Positions 51,601 to 64,000 of a stretch of 64,000 bases of DNA are shown here, piece after piece. Below the pieces are notes generated by a model, which was not told the DNA's origin, made no database searches, and saw only the letters and a list, made by a program, of their open reading frames with translations. Location: positions 7,651,158 through 7,715,157 of the forward strand of contig NC_135567.1 of NCBI RefSeq assembly GCF_964340395.1, given 5' to 3'. A program made the position numbers and the translations under genes. How positions within the stretch are numbered: the stretch's first letter is position 1; every line of letters begins with the position of its first letter. Source of the stretch: Glandiceps talaboti. Its lineage: Eukaryota > Hemichordata > Enteropneusta > Spengelidae.

Positions 51601-54600
51601 AGTACTTAGATGCAGTGTGTATATTACAGACACTATGATATCACACACCATAGAGTACTTAGAGATGCAGTGTGTATATTACAGACACTATGATATCACA
51701 CACCATAGAGTACTTATATGCAATGTGTATATTACAGACACTATGATATCACACACCATAGAGTACTTAGATGTAGTGTGTATATTACAGACACTATGAT
51801 ATTACACACCATAGAGTACTTAGATGCAGTGTGTATATTACATACACTATGATATCACACACCACAGCGTACTTACATGCAGTGTGTATATTACAGACAC
51901 TATGATATCACACACCATAGCGTACTTAGATGTAGTGTGTATATTCCAGATACTATGATATCACACACCATAGAGTACTTAGATGCAGTGTGTATATTAC
52001 AGACACTATGATATCACACACCATAGCATACTTAGATGCAGTGTGTATATTACAGACACTATGATATCACATACCTTAGAGTACTTAGATGCAGTGTGTA
52101 TATTACAGACACTATGATATCACACACCATAGAGTACTTAGATGTAGTGTGTATATTACAGATACTATGATATTACACACCATAGAGTACTTAGATGCAG
52201 TGTGTATATTACAGACAATATGATATCACACACCATAGAGTACTTAGAAAGTGTGTATATTACAGACACTATGATATCACACACCATACAGTACTTATAT
52301 GCAATGTGTATATTACAGACACTATGATATCACACACCATAGAGTACTTAGATGCAGTGTGTATATTACAGACACTGTGATATCACACACCATAGAGTAC
52401 TTAGATGCAGTGTGTATATTACACACACTATGATATCACACACCATAGAGTACTTAGATGCAGTTTGTATATTACAGACACTATGATATCACACACCATA
52501 GAGTGCTTAGATGCAGTGTGTATATTACAGACACTATGATATCACACACCATACAGTACTTATATGCAATGTGTATATTACAGACACTATGATATCACAC
52601 ACCATAGAGTACTTAGATGCAGTGAGTATATTACACACACTATGATATCACACACCATAGAGTACTTAGATGCAGTTTGTATATTACAGACACTATGATA
52701 TCACACACCATAGAGTGCTTAGATGCAGTGTGTATATTACAGACACTATGATATCACACACCATACAGTACTTATATGCAATGTGTATATTACAGACACT
52801 ATGATATCACACACCATAGAGTACTTAGATGCAGTGTGTATATTACAGACATAATGATATCACACACCATAGAGTACTTAGATGCAGTGTGTATATTACA
52901 GACACTATGATATCACACACCATAGAGTACTTAGATGCAGTGTGTATATTACAGACACTATGATATCACACACCATAGAGTACTTAGATGCAGTGTGTAT
53001 ATTACAGACACTATGATATCACACACCATAGAGTACTTAGATGCAGTGTGTATATTACAGACACTATGATATCACACACCATAGCATACTTAGATGCAGT
53101 GTGTATATTACAGACACTATGATATCACACACCATAGAGTACTTAGATGCAGTGTGTATATTACAGACACTATGATATCACACACCATAGAGTACTTAGA
53201 TGCAGTGTGTATATTACAGACACTATGATATCACACACCATAGAGTACTTATATGCAGTATGTATATTACAGACACTATGATATCACACACCATAGAGTA
53301 CTTAGATGCAGTGTGTATATTACATACACTATGATATCACACACCATAGAGTACTTAAATGCAGTGTGCATATTACAGACACTATGATATCACACACCAT
53401 AGAGTACTTAGAGATGCAGTGTGTATATTACAGACACTATGATATCACACACCATAGAGTACTTAGATGCAGTGTGTATATTACATACACTATGATATCA
53501 CACACCACAGCGTACTTAGATGCAGTGTGTATATTACATACACTATGATATCACACACCACAGCGTACTTAGATGCAGTGTGTATATTACAGACACTATG
53601 ATATCACACACCATAGCGTACTTAGATGTAGTGTGTATATTACAGATACTATGATATCACACACCATAGAGTACTTAGATGCAGTGTGTATATTACATAC
53701 ACTATGATATCACACACCATAGAGTACTTAGATGCAGTTTGTATATTACAGACACTATATCACACACCATAGAGTGCTTAGATGCAGTGTGTATATTACA
53801 GACACTATGATATCACACACCATAGAGTACTTAGATGCAGTATGTATATTACAGACACTATGATATCACACACCATAGAGTACTTAGATGCAGTGTGTGT
53901 ATTACAGACACTATGATATCACACACCATAGAGTACAAAGATGCAGTGTGTATATTACAGACACTATGATATCACACACCATAGCATACTTAGATGCAGT
54001 GTGTATATTACAGACACTGTGATATCAAACACCATAGAGTACTTAGATGCAGTGTGTATATTACAGACACTATGATATCACATACCTTAGAGTACTTAGA
54101 TGCAGTGTGTATATTACAGACACTATGATATCACACACCATAGAGTACTTAGATGTACTGTGTATATTACAGACACTATGATATTACACACCATAGAGTA
54201 CTTAGATGCAGTGTGTATATTACAGACACTATGATATCACACACCATAGCGTACTTAGATGCAGTGTGTATATTACAGACACTATGATATAACACACTAT
54301 AGAGTACTTAGATGCAGTGTGTATATTACAGACACTGTGATATCAAACACCATAGAGTACTTAGATGCAGTGTGTATATTACAGACACTATGATATCACA
54401 TACCTTAGATTACTTAGATGCAGTGTGTATATTACAGACACTATGATATCACACACCATAGAGTACTTAGATGTAGTGTGTATATTACAGACACTATGAT
54501 ATTACACACCATAGAGTACTTAGATGCAGTGTGTATATTACAGACACTATGATATCACACACCATAGCGTACTTAGATGCAGTGTGTATATTACAGACAC

Positions 54601-55500
54601 TATGATATCACACACCATAGAGTATGTAGATGCAGTGTGTATATTACAGACACTATGATATCACACACCATAGAGTACTTAGATGCAGTGTGTATATTAC
54701 AGACACTATGATATCACACACCATAGAGTACTTAGATGCAGTGTGCATATTACAGACACTATGATATCACACACCAGAGAGTACTTAGATGCAGTGTGTA
54801 TATTACAGACACTATGATATCACACACCATAGAGTACTTAGATGTAGTGTGTATATTCCAGATACTATGATATCACACACCATAGAGTACTTAGATGCAG
54901 TGTGTATATTACAGACACTATGATATCACACACCATAGCATACTTAGATGCAGTGTGTATATTACAGACACTATGATATCACATACCTTAGAGTACTTAG
55001 ATGCAGTGTGTATATTACAGACACTATGATATCACACACCATAGAGTACTTAGATGTAGTGTGTATATTACAGATACTATGATATTACACACCATAGAGT
55101 ACTTAGATGCAGTGTGTATATTACAGACAATATGATATCACACACCATAGAGTACTTAGAAAGTGTGTATATTACAGACACTCTGATATCACACACCATA
55201 CAGTACTTATATGCAATGTGTATATTACAGACACTATGATATCACACACCATAGAGTACTTAGATGCAGTGTGTATATTACAGACACTGTGATATCACAC
55301 ACCATAGAGTACTTAGATGCAGTGTGTATATTACACACACTATGATATCACACACCATAGAGTACTTAGATGCAGTTTGTATATTACAGACACTATGATA
55401 TCACACACCATAGAGTGCTTAGATGCAGTGTGTATATTACAGACACTATGATATCACACACCATACAGTACTTATATGCAATGTGTATATTACAGACACT
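42601..55500 (+). repeat. Higher-order repeats of ~48-55 monomers (middle domain)
   Basis: The block beginning ATGCAGTATGTATATTACAG starts at 42601, 45197 and 48111 (2596 and 2914 bases apart). Blocks at 43978/46521 and 44510/47053 are both exactly 2543 apart. The rare TTCCAGATAC variant recurs at about 44261, 46804, 49985, 51946 and 54858. The 50-bp CACTATATCACAC monomer is confined to this domain. Confidence 0.85.
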
Positions 55501-57380
55501 ATGATATCACACACCATAGAGTACTTAGATGCAGTGTGTATATTACAGACATTATGATATCACACACCATAGCGTACTTAGATGTAGTGTGTATATTACA
55601 GATACTATGATATCACACACCATAGAGTACTTAGATGCAGTGTGTATATTACATACACTATGATATCACACACCATAGAGTGCTTAGATGCAGTTTGTAT
55701 ATTACATACACTATGATATCACACACCATAGAGTACTTAGATGCAGTGTGTGTATTACAGACACTATGATATCACACACCATAGAGTACATAGATGCAGT
55801 GTGTATATTACAGACACTATGATATCACACACCATAGCATACTTAGATGCAGTGTGTATATTACAGACATTATGATATCACACACCATAGAGTACTTAGA
55901 TGCAGTGTGTATATTACAGACACTATGATATCACACACGATAGAGTACTTAGATGCAGTGTGTATATTACAGACACTATGATATCACACACCATAGAGTA
56001 CTTAGATGCAGTGTGTATATTACAGACACTATGATATCACACACCATAGAGTACTTAGATGCAGTGTGTATATTACAGACACTATGATATCACACACCAT
56101 AGCATACTTAGATGCAGTGTGTATATTACAGACACTATGATATCACACACCATAGCGTACTTAAATGCAGTGTGTATATTACAGACACTATGATATCAAA
56201 CACCATAGACTACTTAGATGCAGTGTGTATATTACAGACACTATGATATAACACACTATAGAGTACTTAGATGCAGTGTGTATATTACAGACACTGTGAT
56301 ATCAAACACCATAGAGTACTTAGATGCAGTGTGTATATTACAGACACTATGATATCACATACCTTAGAGTACTTAGATGCAGTGTGTATATTACAGACAC
56401 TATGATATCACACACCATAGAGTACTTAGATGTAGTGTGTATATACAGACAATATGATATCACACACCATAGAGTACTTAGAAAGTGTGTATATTACAGA
56501 CACTATGATATCACACACCATAGAGTACTTATATGCAATGTGTATATTACAGACAATATGATATCACACACCATAGAGTACTTAGATGCAGTGTGTATAT
56601 TACACACACTATGATATCACACACCATAGAGTACTTAGATGCAGTTTGTATATTACAGACACTATGATATCACACACCATAGAGTGCTTAGATGCAGTGT
56701 GTATATTACAGACACTATGATATCACACACCATACAGTACTTATATGCAATGTGTATATTACAGACACTATGATATCACACACCATAGAGTACTTAGATG
56801 CAGTGTGTATATTACAGACATTATGACATCACACACCATAGAGTACTTAGATGCAGTGTGTATATTACAGACACTATGATATCACACACCATAGAGTACT
56901 TAGATGCAGTGTGTATATTACAGACACTATGATATCACACACCATAGAGTACTTAGATGCAGTGTGTATATTACAGACACTATGATATCACACACCATAG
57001 AGTACTTAGATGCAGTGTGTATATTACAGACACTATGATATCACACACCATAGCGTTCTTAAATGCAGTGTGTATATTACAGACACTATGATATCAAACA
57101 CCATAGACTACTTAGATGCAGTGTGTATATTACAGACACTATGATATAACACACTATAGAGTACTTAGATGCAGTGTGTATATTACAGACACTGTGATAT
57201 CAAACACCATAGAGTACTTAGATGCAGTGTGTATATTACAGACACTATGATATTACACACCATAGAGTACTTAGATGCAGTGTGTATATTACAGACACTA
57301 TGATATCACACACCATAGCGTACTTAGATGCAGTGTGTATATTACAGACACTATGATATCACACACCATAGAGTACTTAT

Positions 57381-60300
57381 ATGCAGTATGTATATTACAG
57401 ACACTATGATATCACACACCATAGAGTACTTAGATGCAGTGTGTATATTACAGACACTATGATATCACACACCATAGAGTACTTAGAGATGCAGTGTGTA
57501 TATTACAGACACTATGATATCACACACAATAGAGTACTTAGATGCAGTGTGTATATTACATACACTATGATATCACACACCACAGCGTACTTAGATGCAG
57601 TGTGTATATTACATACACTATGATATCACACACCACAGCGTACTTAGATGGAGTGTGTATATTACAGACACTATGATATCACACACCATAGCGTACTTAG
57701 ATGTAGTGTGTATATTACAGATACTATGATATCACACACCATAGAGTACTTAGATGCAGTGTGTATATACAGACAATATGATATCACACACCATAGAGTA
57801 CTTAGAAAGTGTGTATATTACAGACACTATGATATCACACACCATAGAGTACTTATATGCAATGTGTATATTACAGACAATATGATATCACACACCATAG
57901 AGTACTTAGATGCAGTGTGTATATTACACACACTATGATATCACACACCATAGAGTACTTAGATGCAGTTTGTATATTACAGACACTATGATATCACACA
58001 CCATAGAGTGCTTAGATGCAGTGTGTATATTACAGACACTATGATATCACACACCATACAGTACTTATATGCAATGTGTATATTACAGACACTATGATAT
58101 CACACACCATAGAGTACTTAGATGCAGTGTGTATATTACAGACATTATGACATCACACACCATAGAGTACTTAGATGCAGTGTGTATATTACAGACACTA
58201 TGATATCACACACCATAGAGTACTTAGATGCAGTGTGTATATTACAGACACTATGATATCACACACCATAGAGTACTTAGATGCAGTGTGTATATTACAG
58301 ACACTATGATATCACACACCATAGAGTACTTAGATGCAGTGTGTATATTACAGACACTATGATATCACACACCATAGCGTTCTTAAATGCAGTGTGTATA
58401 TTACAGACACTATGATATCAAACACCATAGACTACTTAGATGCAGTGTGTATATTACAGACACTATGATATAACACACTATAGAGTACTTAGATGCAGTG
58501 TGTATATTACAGACACTGTGATATCACACACCATAGAGTACTTAGATGCAGTGTGTATATTACAGACACTATGATATCACACACCATAGAGTACTTAGAT
58601 GCAGTGTGTATATTACAGACACTATGATATCACACACCATAGAGTACTTAGATGCAGTGTGTATATTACAGACACTATGATATCACACACCATAGCGTTC
58701 TTAAATGCAGTGTGTATATTACAGACACTATGATATCAAACACCATAGACTACTTAGATGCAGTGTGTATATTACAGACACTATGATATAACACACTATA
58801 GAGTACTTAGATGCAGTGTGTATATTACAGACACTGTGATATCACACACCATAGAGTACTTAGATGCAGTGTGTATATTACAGACACTATGATATCACAC
58901 ACCATAGAGTACTTAGATGCAGTGTGTATATTACAGACACTATGATATTACACACCATAGAGTACTTAGATGCAGTGTGTATATTACAGACACTATGATA
59001 TCACACACCATAGCGTACTTAGATGCAGTGTGTATATTACAGACACTATGATATCACACACCATAGAGTACTTATATGCAGTATGTATATTACAGACACT
59101 ATGATATCACACACCATAGAGTACTTAGATGCAGTGTGTATATTACAGACACTATGATATCACACACCATAGAGTACTTAGAGATGCAGTGTGTATATTA
59201 CAGACACTATGATATCACACACCATAGAGTACTTAGATGCAGTGTGTATATTACATACACTATGATATCACACACCACAGCGTACTTAGATGCAGTGTGT
59301 ATATTACATACACTATGATATCACACACCACAGCGTACTTAGATGGAGTGTGTATATTACAGACACTATGATATCACACACCATAGCGTACTTAGATGTA
59401 GTGTGTATATTACAGATACTATGATATCACACACCATAGAGTACTTAGATGCAGTGTGTATATACAGACAATATGATATCACACACCATAGAGTACTTAG
59501 AAAGTGTGTATATTACAGACACTATGATATCACACACCATAGAGTACTTATATGCAATGTGTATATTACAGACAATATGATATCACACACCATAGACTAC
59601 TTAGATGCAGTGTGTGTATTACACACACTATGATATCACACACCATAGAGTACTTAGATGCAGTTTGTATATTACAGACACTATGATATCACACACCATA
59701 GAGTGCTTAGATGCAGTGTGTATATTACAGACACTATGATATCACACACCATACAGTACTTATATGCAATGTGTATATTACAGACACTATGATATCACAC
59801 ACCATAGAGTACTTAGATGCAGTGTGTATATTACAGACATTATGACATCACACACCATAGAGTACTTAGATGCAGTGTGTATATTACAGACACTATGATA
59901 TCACACACCATAGAGTACTTAGATGCAGTGTGTATATTACAGACACTATGATATCACACACCATAGAGTACTTAGATGCAGTGTGTATATTACAGACACT
60001 ATGATATCACACACCATAGAGTACTTAGATGCAGTGTGTATATTACAGACACTATGATATCACACACCATAGCGTTCTTAAATGCAGTGTGTATATTACA
60101 GACACTATGATATCAAACACCATAGACTACTTAGATGCAGTGTGTATATTACAGACACTATGATATAACACACTATAGAGTACTTAGATGCAGTGTGTAT
60201 ATTACAGACACTGTGATATCACACACCATAGAGTACTTAGATGCAGTGTGTATATTACAGACACTATGATATCACACACCATAGAGTACTTAGATGCAGT

Positions 60301-63300
60301 GTGTATATTACAGACACTATGATATCACACACCATAGAGTACTTAGATGCAGTGTGTATATTACAGACACTATGATATCACACACCATAGCGTTCTTAAA
60401 TGCAGTGTGTATATTACAGACACTATGATATCAAACACCATAGACTACTTAGATGCAGTGTGTATATTACAGACACTATGATATAACACACTATAGAGTA
60501 CTTAGATGCAGTGTGTATATTACAGACACTGTGATATCAAACACCATAGAGTACTTAGATGCAGTGTGTATATTACAGACACTATGATATTACACACCAT
60601 AGAGTACTTAGATGCAGTGTGTATATTACAGACACTATGATATCACACACCATAGCGTACTTAGATGCAGTGTGTATATTACAGACACTATGATATCACA
60701 CACCATAGAGTACTTATATGCAGTATGTATATTACAGACACTATGATATCACACACCATAGAGTACTTAGATGCAGTGTGTATATTACAGACACTATGAT
60801 ATCACACACCATAGAGTACTTAGAGATGCAGTGTGTATATTACAGACACTATGATATCACACACCATAGAGTACTTAGATGCAGTGTGTATATTACATAC
60901 ACTATGATATCACACACCACAGCGTACTTAGATGCAGTGTGTATATTACATACACTATGATATCACACACCACAGCGTACTTAGATGGAGTGTGTATATT
61001 ACAGACACTATGATATCACACACCATAGCGTACTTAGATGTAGTGTGTATATTACAGATACTATGATATCACACACCATAGAGTACTTAGATGCAGTGTG
61101 TATATACAGACAATATGATATCACACACCATAGAGTACTTAGAAAGTGTGTATATTACAGACACTATGATATCACACACCATAGAGTACTTATATGCAAT
61201 GTGTATATTACAGACAATATGATATCACACACCATAGAGTACTTAGATGCAGTGTGTATATTACACACACTATGATATCACACACCATAGAGTACTTAGA
61301 TGCAGTTTGTATATTACAGACACTATGATATCACACACCATAGAGTGCTTAGATGCAGTGTGTATATTACAGACACTATGATATCACACACCATACAGTA
61401 CTTATATGCAATGTGTATATTACAGACACTATGATATCACACACCATAGAGTACTTAGATGCAGTGTGTATATTACAGACATTATGACATCACACACCAT
61501 AGAGTACTTAGATGCAGTGTGTATATTACAGACACTATGATATCACACACCATAGAGTACTTAGATGCAGTGTGTATATTACAGACACTATGATATCACA
61601 CACCATAGAGTACTTAGATGCAGTGTGTATATTACAGACACTATGATATCACACACCATAGAGTACTTAGATGCAGTGTGTATATTACAGACACTATGAT
61701 ATCACACACCATAGCGTTCTTAAATGCAGTGTGTATATTACAGACACTATGATATCAAACACCATAGACTACTTAGATGCAGTGTGTATATTACAGACAC
61801 TATGATATAACACACTATAGAGTACTTAGATGCAGTGTGTATATTACAGACACTGTGATATCAAACACCATAGAGTACTTAGATGCAGTGTGTATATTAC
61901 AGACACTATGATATTACACACCATAGAGTACTTAGATGCAGTGTGTATATTACAGACACTATGATATCACACACCATAGCGTACTTAGATGCAGTGTGTA
62001 TATTACAGACACTATGATATCACACACCATAGAGTACTTATATGCAGTATGTATATTACAGACACTATGATATCACACACCATAGAGTACTTAGATGCAG
62101 TGTGTATATTACAGACACTATGATATCACACACCATAGCGTTCTTAAATGCAGTGTGTATATTACAGACACTATGATATCAAACACCATAGACTACTTAG
62201 ATGCAGTGTGTATATTACAGACACTATGATATAACACACTATAGAGTACTTAGATGCAGTGTGTATATTACAGACACTGTGATATCACACACCATAGAGT
62301 ACTTAGATGCAGTGTGTATATTACAGACACTATGATATCACACACCATAGAGTACTTAGATGCAGTGTGTATATTACAGACACTATGATATCACACACCA
62401 TAGAGTACTTAGATGCAGTGTGTATATTACAGACACTATGATATCACACACCATAGCGTTCTTAAATGCAGTGTGTATATTACAGACACTATGATATCAA
62501 ACACCATAGACTACTTAGATGCAGTGTGTATATTACAGACACTATGATATAACACACTATAGAGTACTTAGATGCAGTGTGTATATTACAGACACTGTGA
62601 TATCAAACACCATAGAGTACTTAGATGCAGTGTGTATATTACAGACACTATGATATTACACACCATAGAGTACTTAGATGCAGTGTGTATATTACAGACA
62701 CTATGATATCACACACCATAGCGTACTTAGATGCAGTGTGTATATTACAGACACTATGATATCACACACCATAGAGTACTTATATGCAGTATGTATATTA
62801 CAGACACTATGATATCACACACCATAGAGTACTTAGATGCAGTGTGTATATTACAGACACTATGATATCACACACCATAGAGTACTTAGAGATGCAGTGT
62901 GTATATTACAGACACTATGATATCACACACCATAGAGTACTTAGATGCAGTGTGTATATTACATACACTATGATATCACACACCACAGCGTACTTAGATG
63001 CAGTGTGTATATTACATACACTATGATATCACACACCACAGCGTACTTAGATGGAGTGTGTATATTACAGACACTATGATATCACACACCATAGCGTACT
63101 TAGATGTAGTGTGTATATTACAGATACTATGATATCACACACCATAGAGTACTTAGATGCAGTGTGTATATACAGACAATATGATATCACACACCATAGA
63201 GTACTTAGAAAGTGTGTATATTACAGACACTATGATATCACACACCATAGAGTACTTATATGCAATGTGTATATTACAGACAATATGATATCACACACCA

Positions 63301-64000
63301 TAGAGTACTTAGATGCAGTGTGTATATTACACACACTATGATATCACACACCATAGAGTACTTAGATGCAGTTTGTATATTACAGACACTATGATATCAC
63401 ACACCATAGAGTGCTTAGATGCAGTGTGTATATTACAGACACTATGATATCACACACCATACAGTACTTATATGCAATGTGTATATTACAGACACTATGA
63501 TATCACACACCATAGAGTACTTAGATGCAGTGTGTATATTACAGACATTATGACATCACACACCATAGAGTACTTAGATGCAGTGTGTATATTACAGACA
63601 CTATGATATCACACACCATAGAGTATGTAGATGCAGTGTGTATATTACAGACACTATGATATCACACACCATAGAGTACTTAGATGCAGTGTGTATATTA
63701 CAGACACTATGATATCACACACCATAGCGTTCTTAAATGCAGTGTGTATATTACAGACACTATGATATCAAACACCATAGACTACTTAGATGCAGTGTGT
63801 ATATTACAGACACTATGATATAACACACTATAGAGTACTTAGATGCAGTGTGTATATTACAGACACTGTGATATCAAACACCATAGAGTACTTAGATGCA
63901 GTGTGTATATTACAGACACTATGATATTACACACCATAGAGTACTTAGATGCAGTGTGTATATTACAGACACTATGATATCACACACCATAGCGTACTTA
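57381..64000 (+). repeat. Higher-order repeats of 31-39 monomers (distal domain)
   Basis: Identical blocks begin at 57381, 59076, 60718 and 62784, spaced 1695, 1642 and 2066 bases (32, 31 and 39 monomers, each one base short because of the 52-bp unit). The linked GATGGAGTGTG marker is at 57648, 59343, 60985 and 63051 with the same spacings. The GCGTTCTTAAATG variant appears only from about 57053 onward. Confidence 0.85.

Larger units (their letters stand above)
36071..64000 (+). repeat. 53-bp satellite array with higher-order structure, >=27.9 kb, ~527 copies
   Basis: The monomer is CACTATGATATCACACACCA followed by TAGAGTACTTAGATGCAGTG and TGTATATTACAGA (53 bp). It starts at about 36071 with two degenerate, truncated units and continues unbroken to the window end. 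Each monomer holds an EcoRV (GATATC) and a ScaI (AGTACT) site, and the consensus has no CpG. Recurrent length variants are 55 bp (TTAGAGATGCAG), 51 bp (TTAGAAAGTGTG), 52 bp (GTATATACAG) and 50 bp (CACTATATCACAC). Point variants include GCGTAC, TTCCAGATAC, GATGGAG and GCGTTCTTAAATG. These recur at fixed intervals, defining higher-order repeats. Because 53 is not a multiple of 3, all three frames are read every 159 bases with one TGA, and the 55-bp variants reset the frame. This yields many identical 61-96 codon ORFs that are not genes. Confidence 0.98.

Noticed and set aside
36192-63341. About thirty 61-96 codon plus-strand ORFs encoding near-identical peptides (MQCVYYRHYDITHH-type).
   Set aside because: They arise because a 53-bp repeat cycles through three frames with one TGA per 159 bases, and 2-bp insertions reset the frame. 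Different frames give unrelated peptides with equal conservation, so selection is on DNA or absent.
36071-64000. CRISPR array.
   Set aside because: Monomers are contiguous with no unique spacers, and the context is eukaryotic.

Overview
This window looks like non-coding DNA from an animal nuclear genome, most likely a marine invertebrate. The sequence is AT-rich and full of microsatellites, minisatellites, a tRNA-derived SINE, decayed non-LTR reverse transcriptases, a Tc1/mariner-type transposase fragment and a degenerate SWIM/YqaJ gene. One intron-flanked 99-bp ankyrin exon is present. I see no bacterial operon structure. Mollusc, other lophotrochozoan, hemichordate and amphioxus are all compatible; the sequence alone does not decide.

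Layout. 0-9.8 kb: short tandem and dispersed repeats, a fold-back element (2097-2231), a 353-bp terminal-inverted-repeat element (3827-4179) and a broken non-LTR reverse transcriptase on the minus strand (5111-5690). 9.8-13.6 kb: mostly plain AT-rich DNA, then a second copy of the terminal-inverted-repeat element in which one internal 37-bp motif has grown to about 28 copies (12167-13210). 14-21 kb: the most gene-like part, with a small minus-strand ORF (14457-14645), a recent 182-bp tandem duplication, a possible minus-strand promoter and first exon near 17.0-17.2 kb, and a single ankyrin-repeat exon (18345-18443, minus). 21-26 kb: a SINE, a (CT)62 tract, a diverged family built on GTTGCTATGGGCGTGG, and a second, unrelated reverse transcriptase relic. 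27.7-29.7 kb: three consecutive frameshifted reading frames on the minus strand, two of them overlapping by 8 bases, origin unknown. 30.4-32.8 kb: transposase relic, then a SWIM zinc finger/YqaJ nuclease pseudogene. 34.1-34.3 kb: two CTCF-like motifs.

36,071 to the window end is one uninterrupted tandem array of a 53-bp monomer, at least 27.9 kb or about 527 copies. Diagnostic monomer variants recur at fixed spacings and show nested higher-order repeats whose length changes along the array, in three domains. The many 61-96 codon ORFs in it are by-products of the repeat, not genes.

The genes recognised are mostly dead mobile-element parts and do not form a pathway. The most interesting biology is repeat evolution: a minisatellite caught growing from one motif inside a transposable element, a large layered satellite array, and an unidentified decayed multi-ORF unit.
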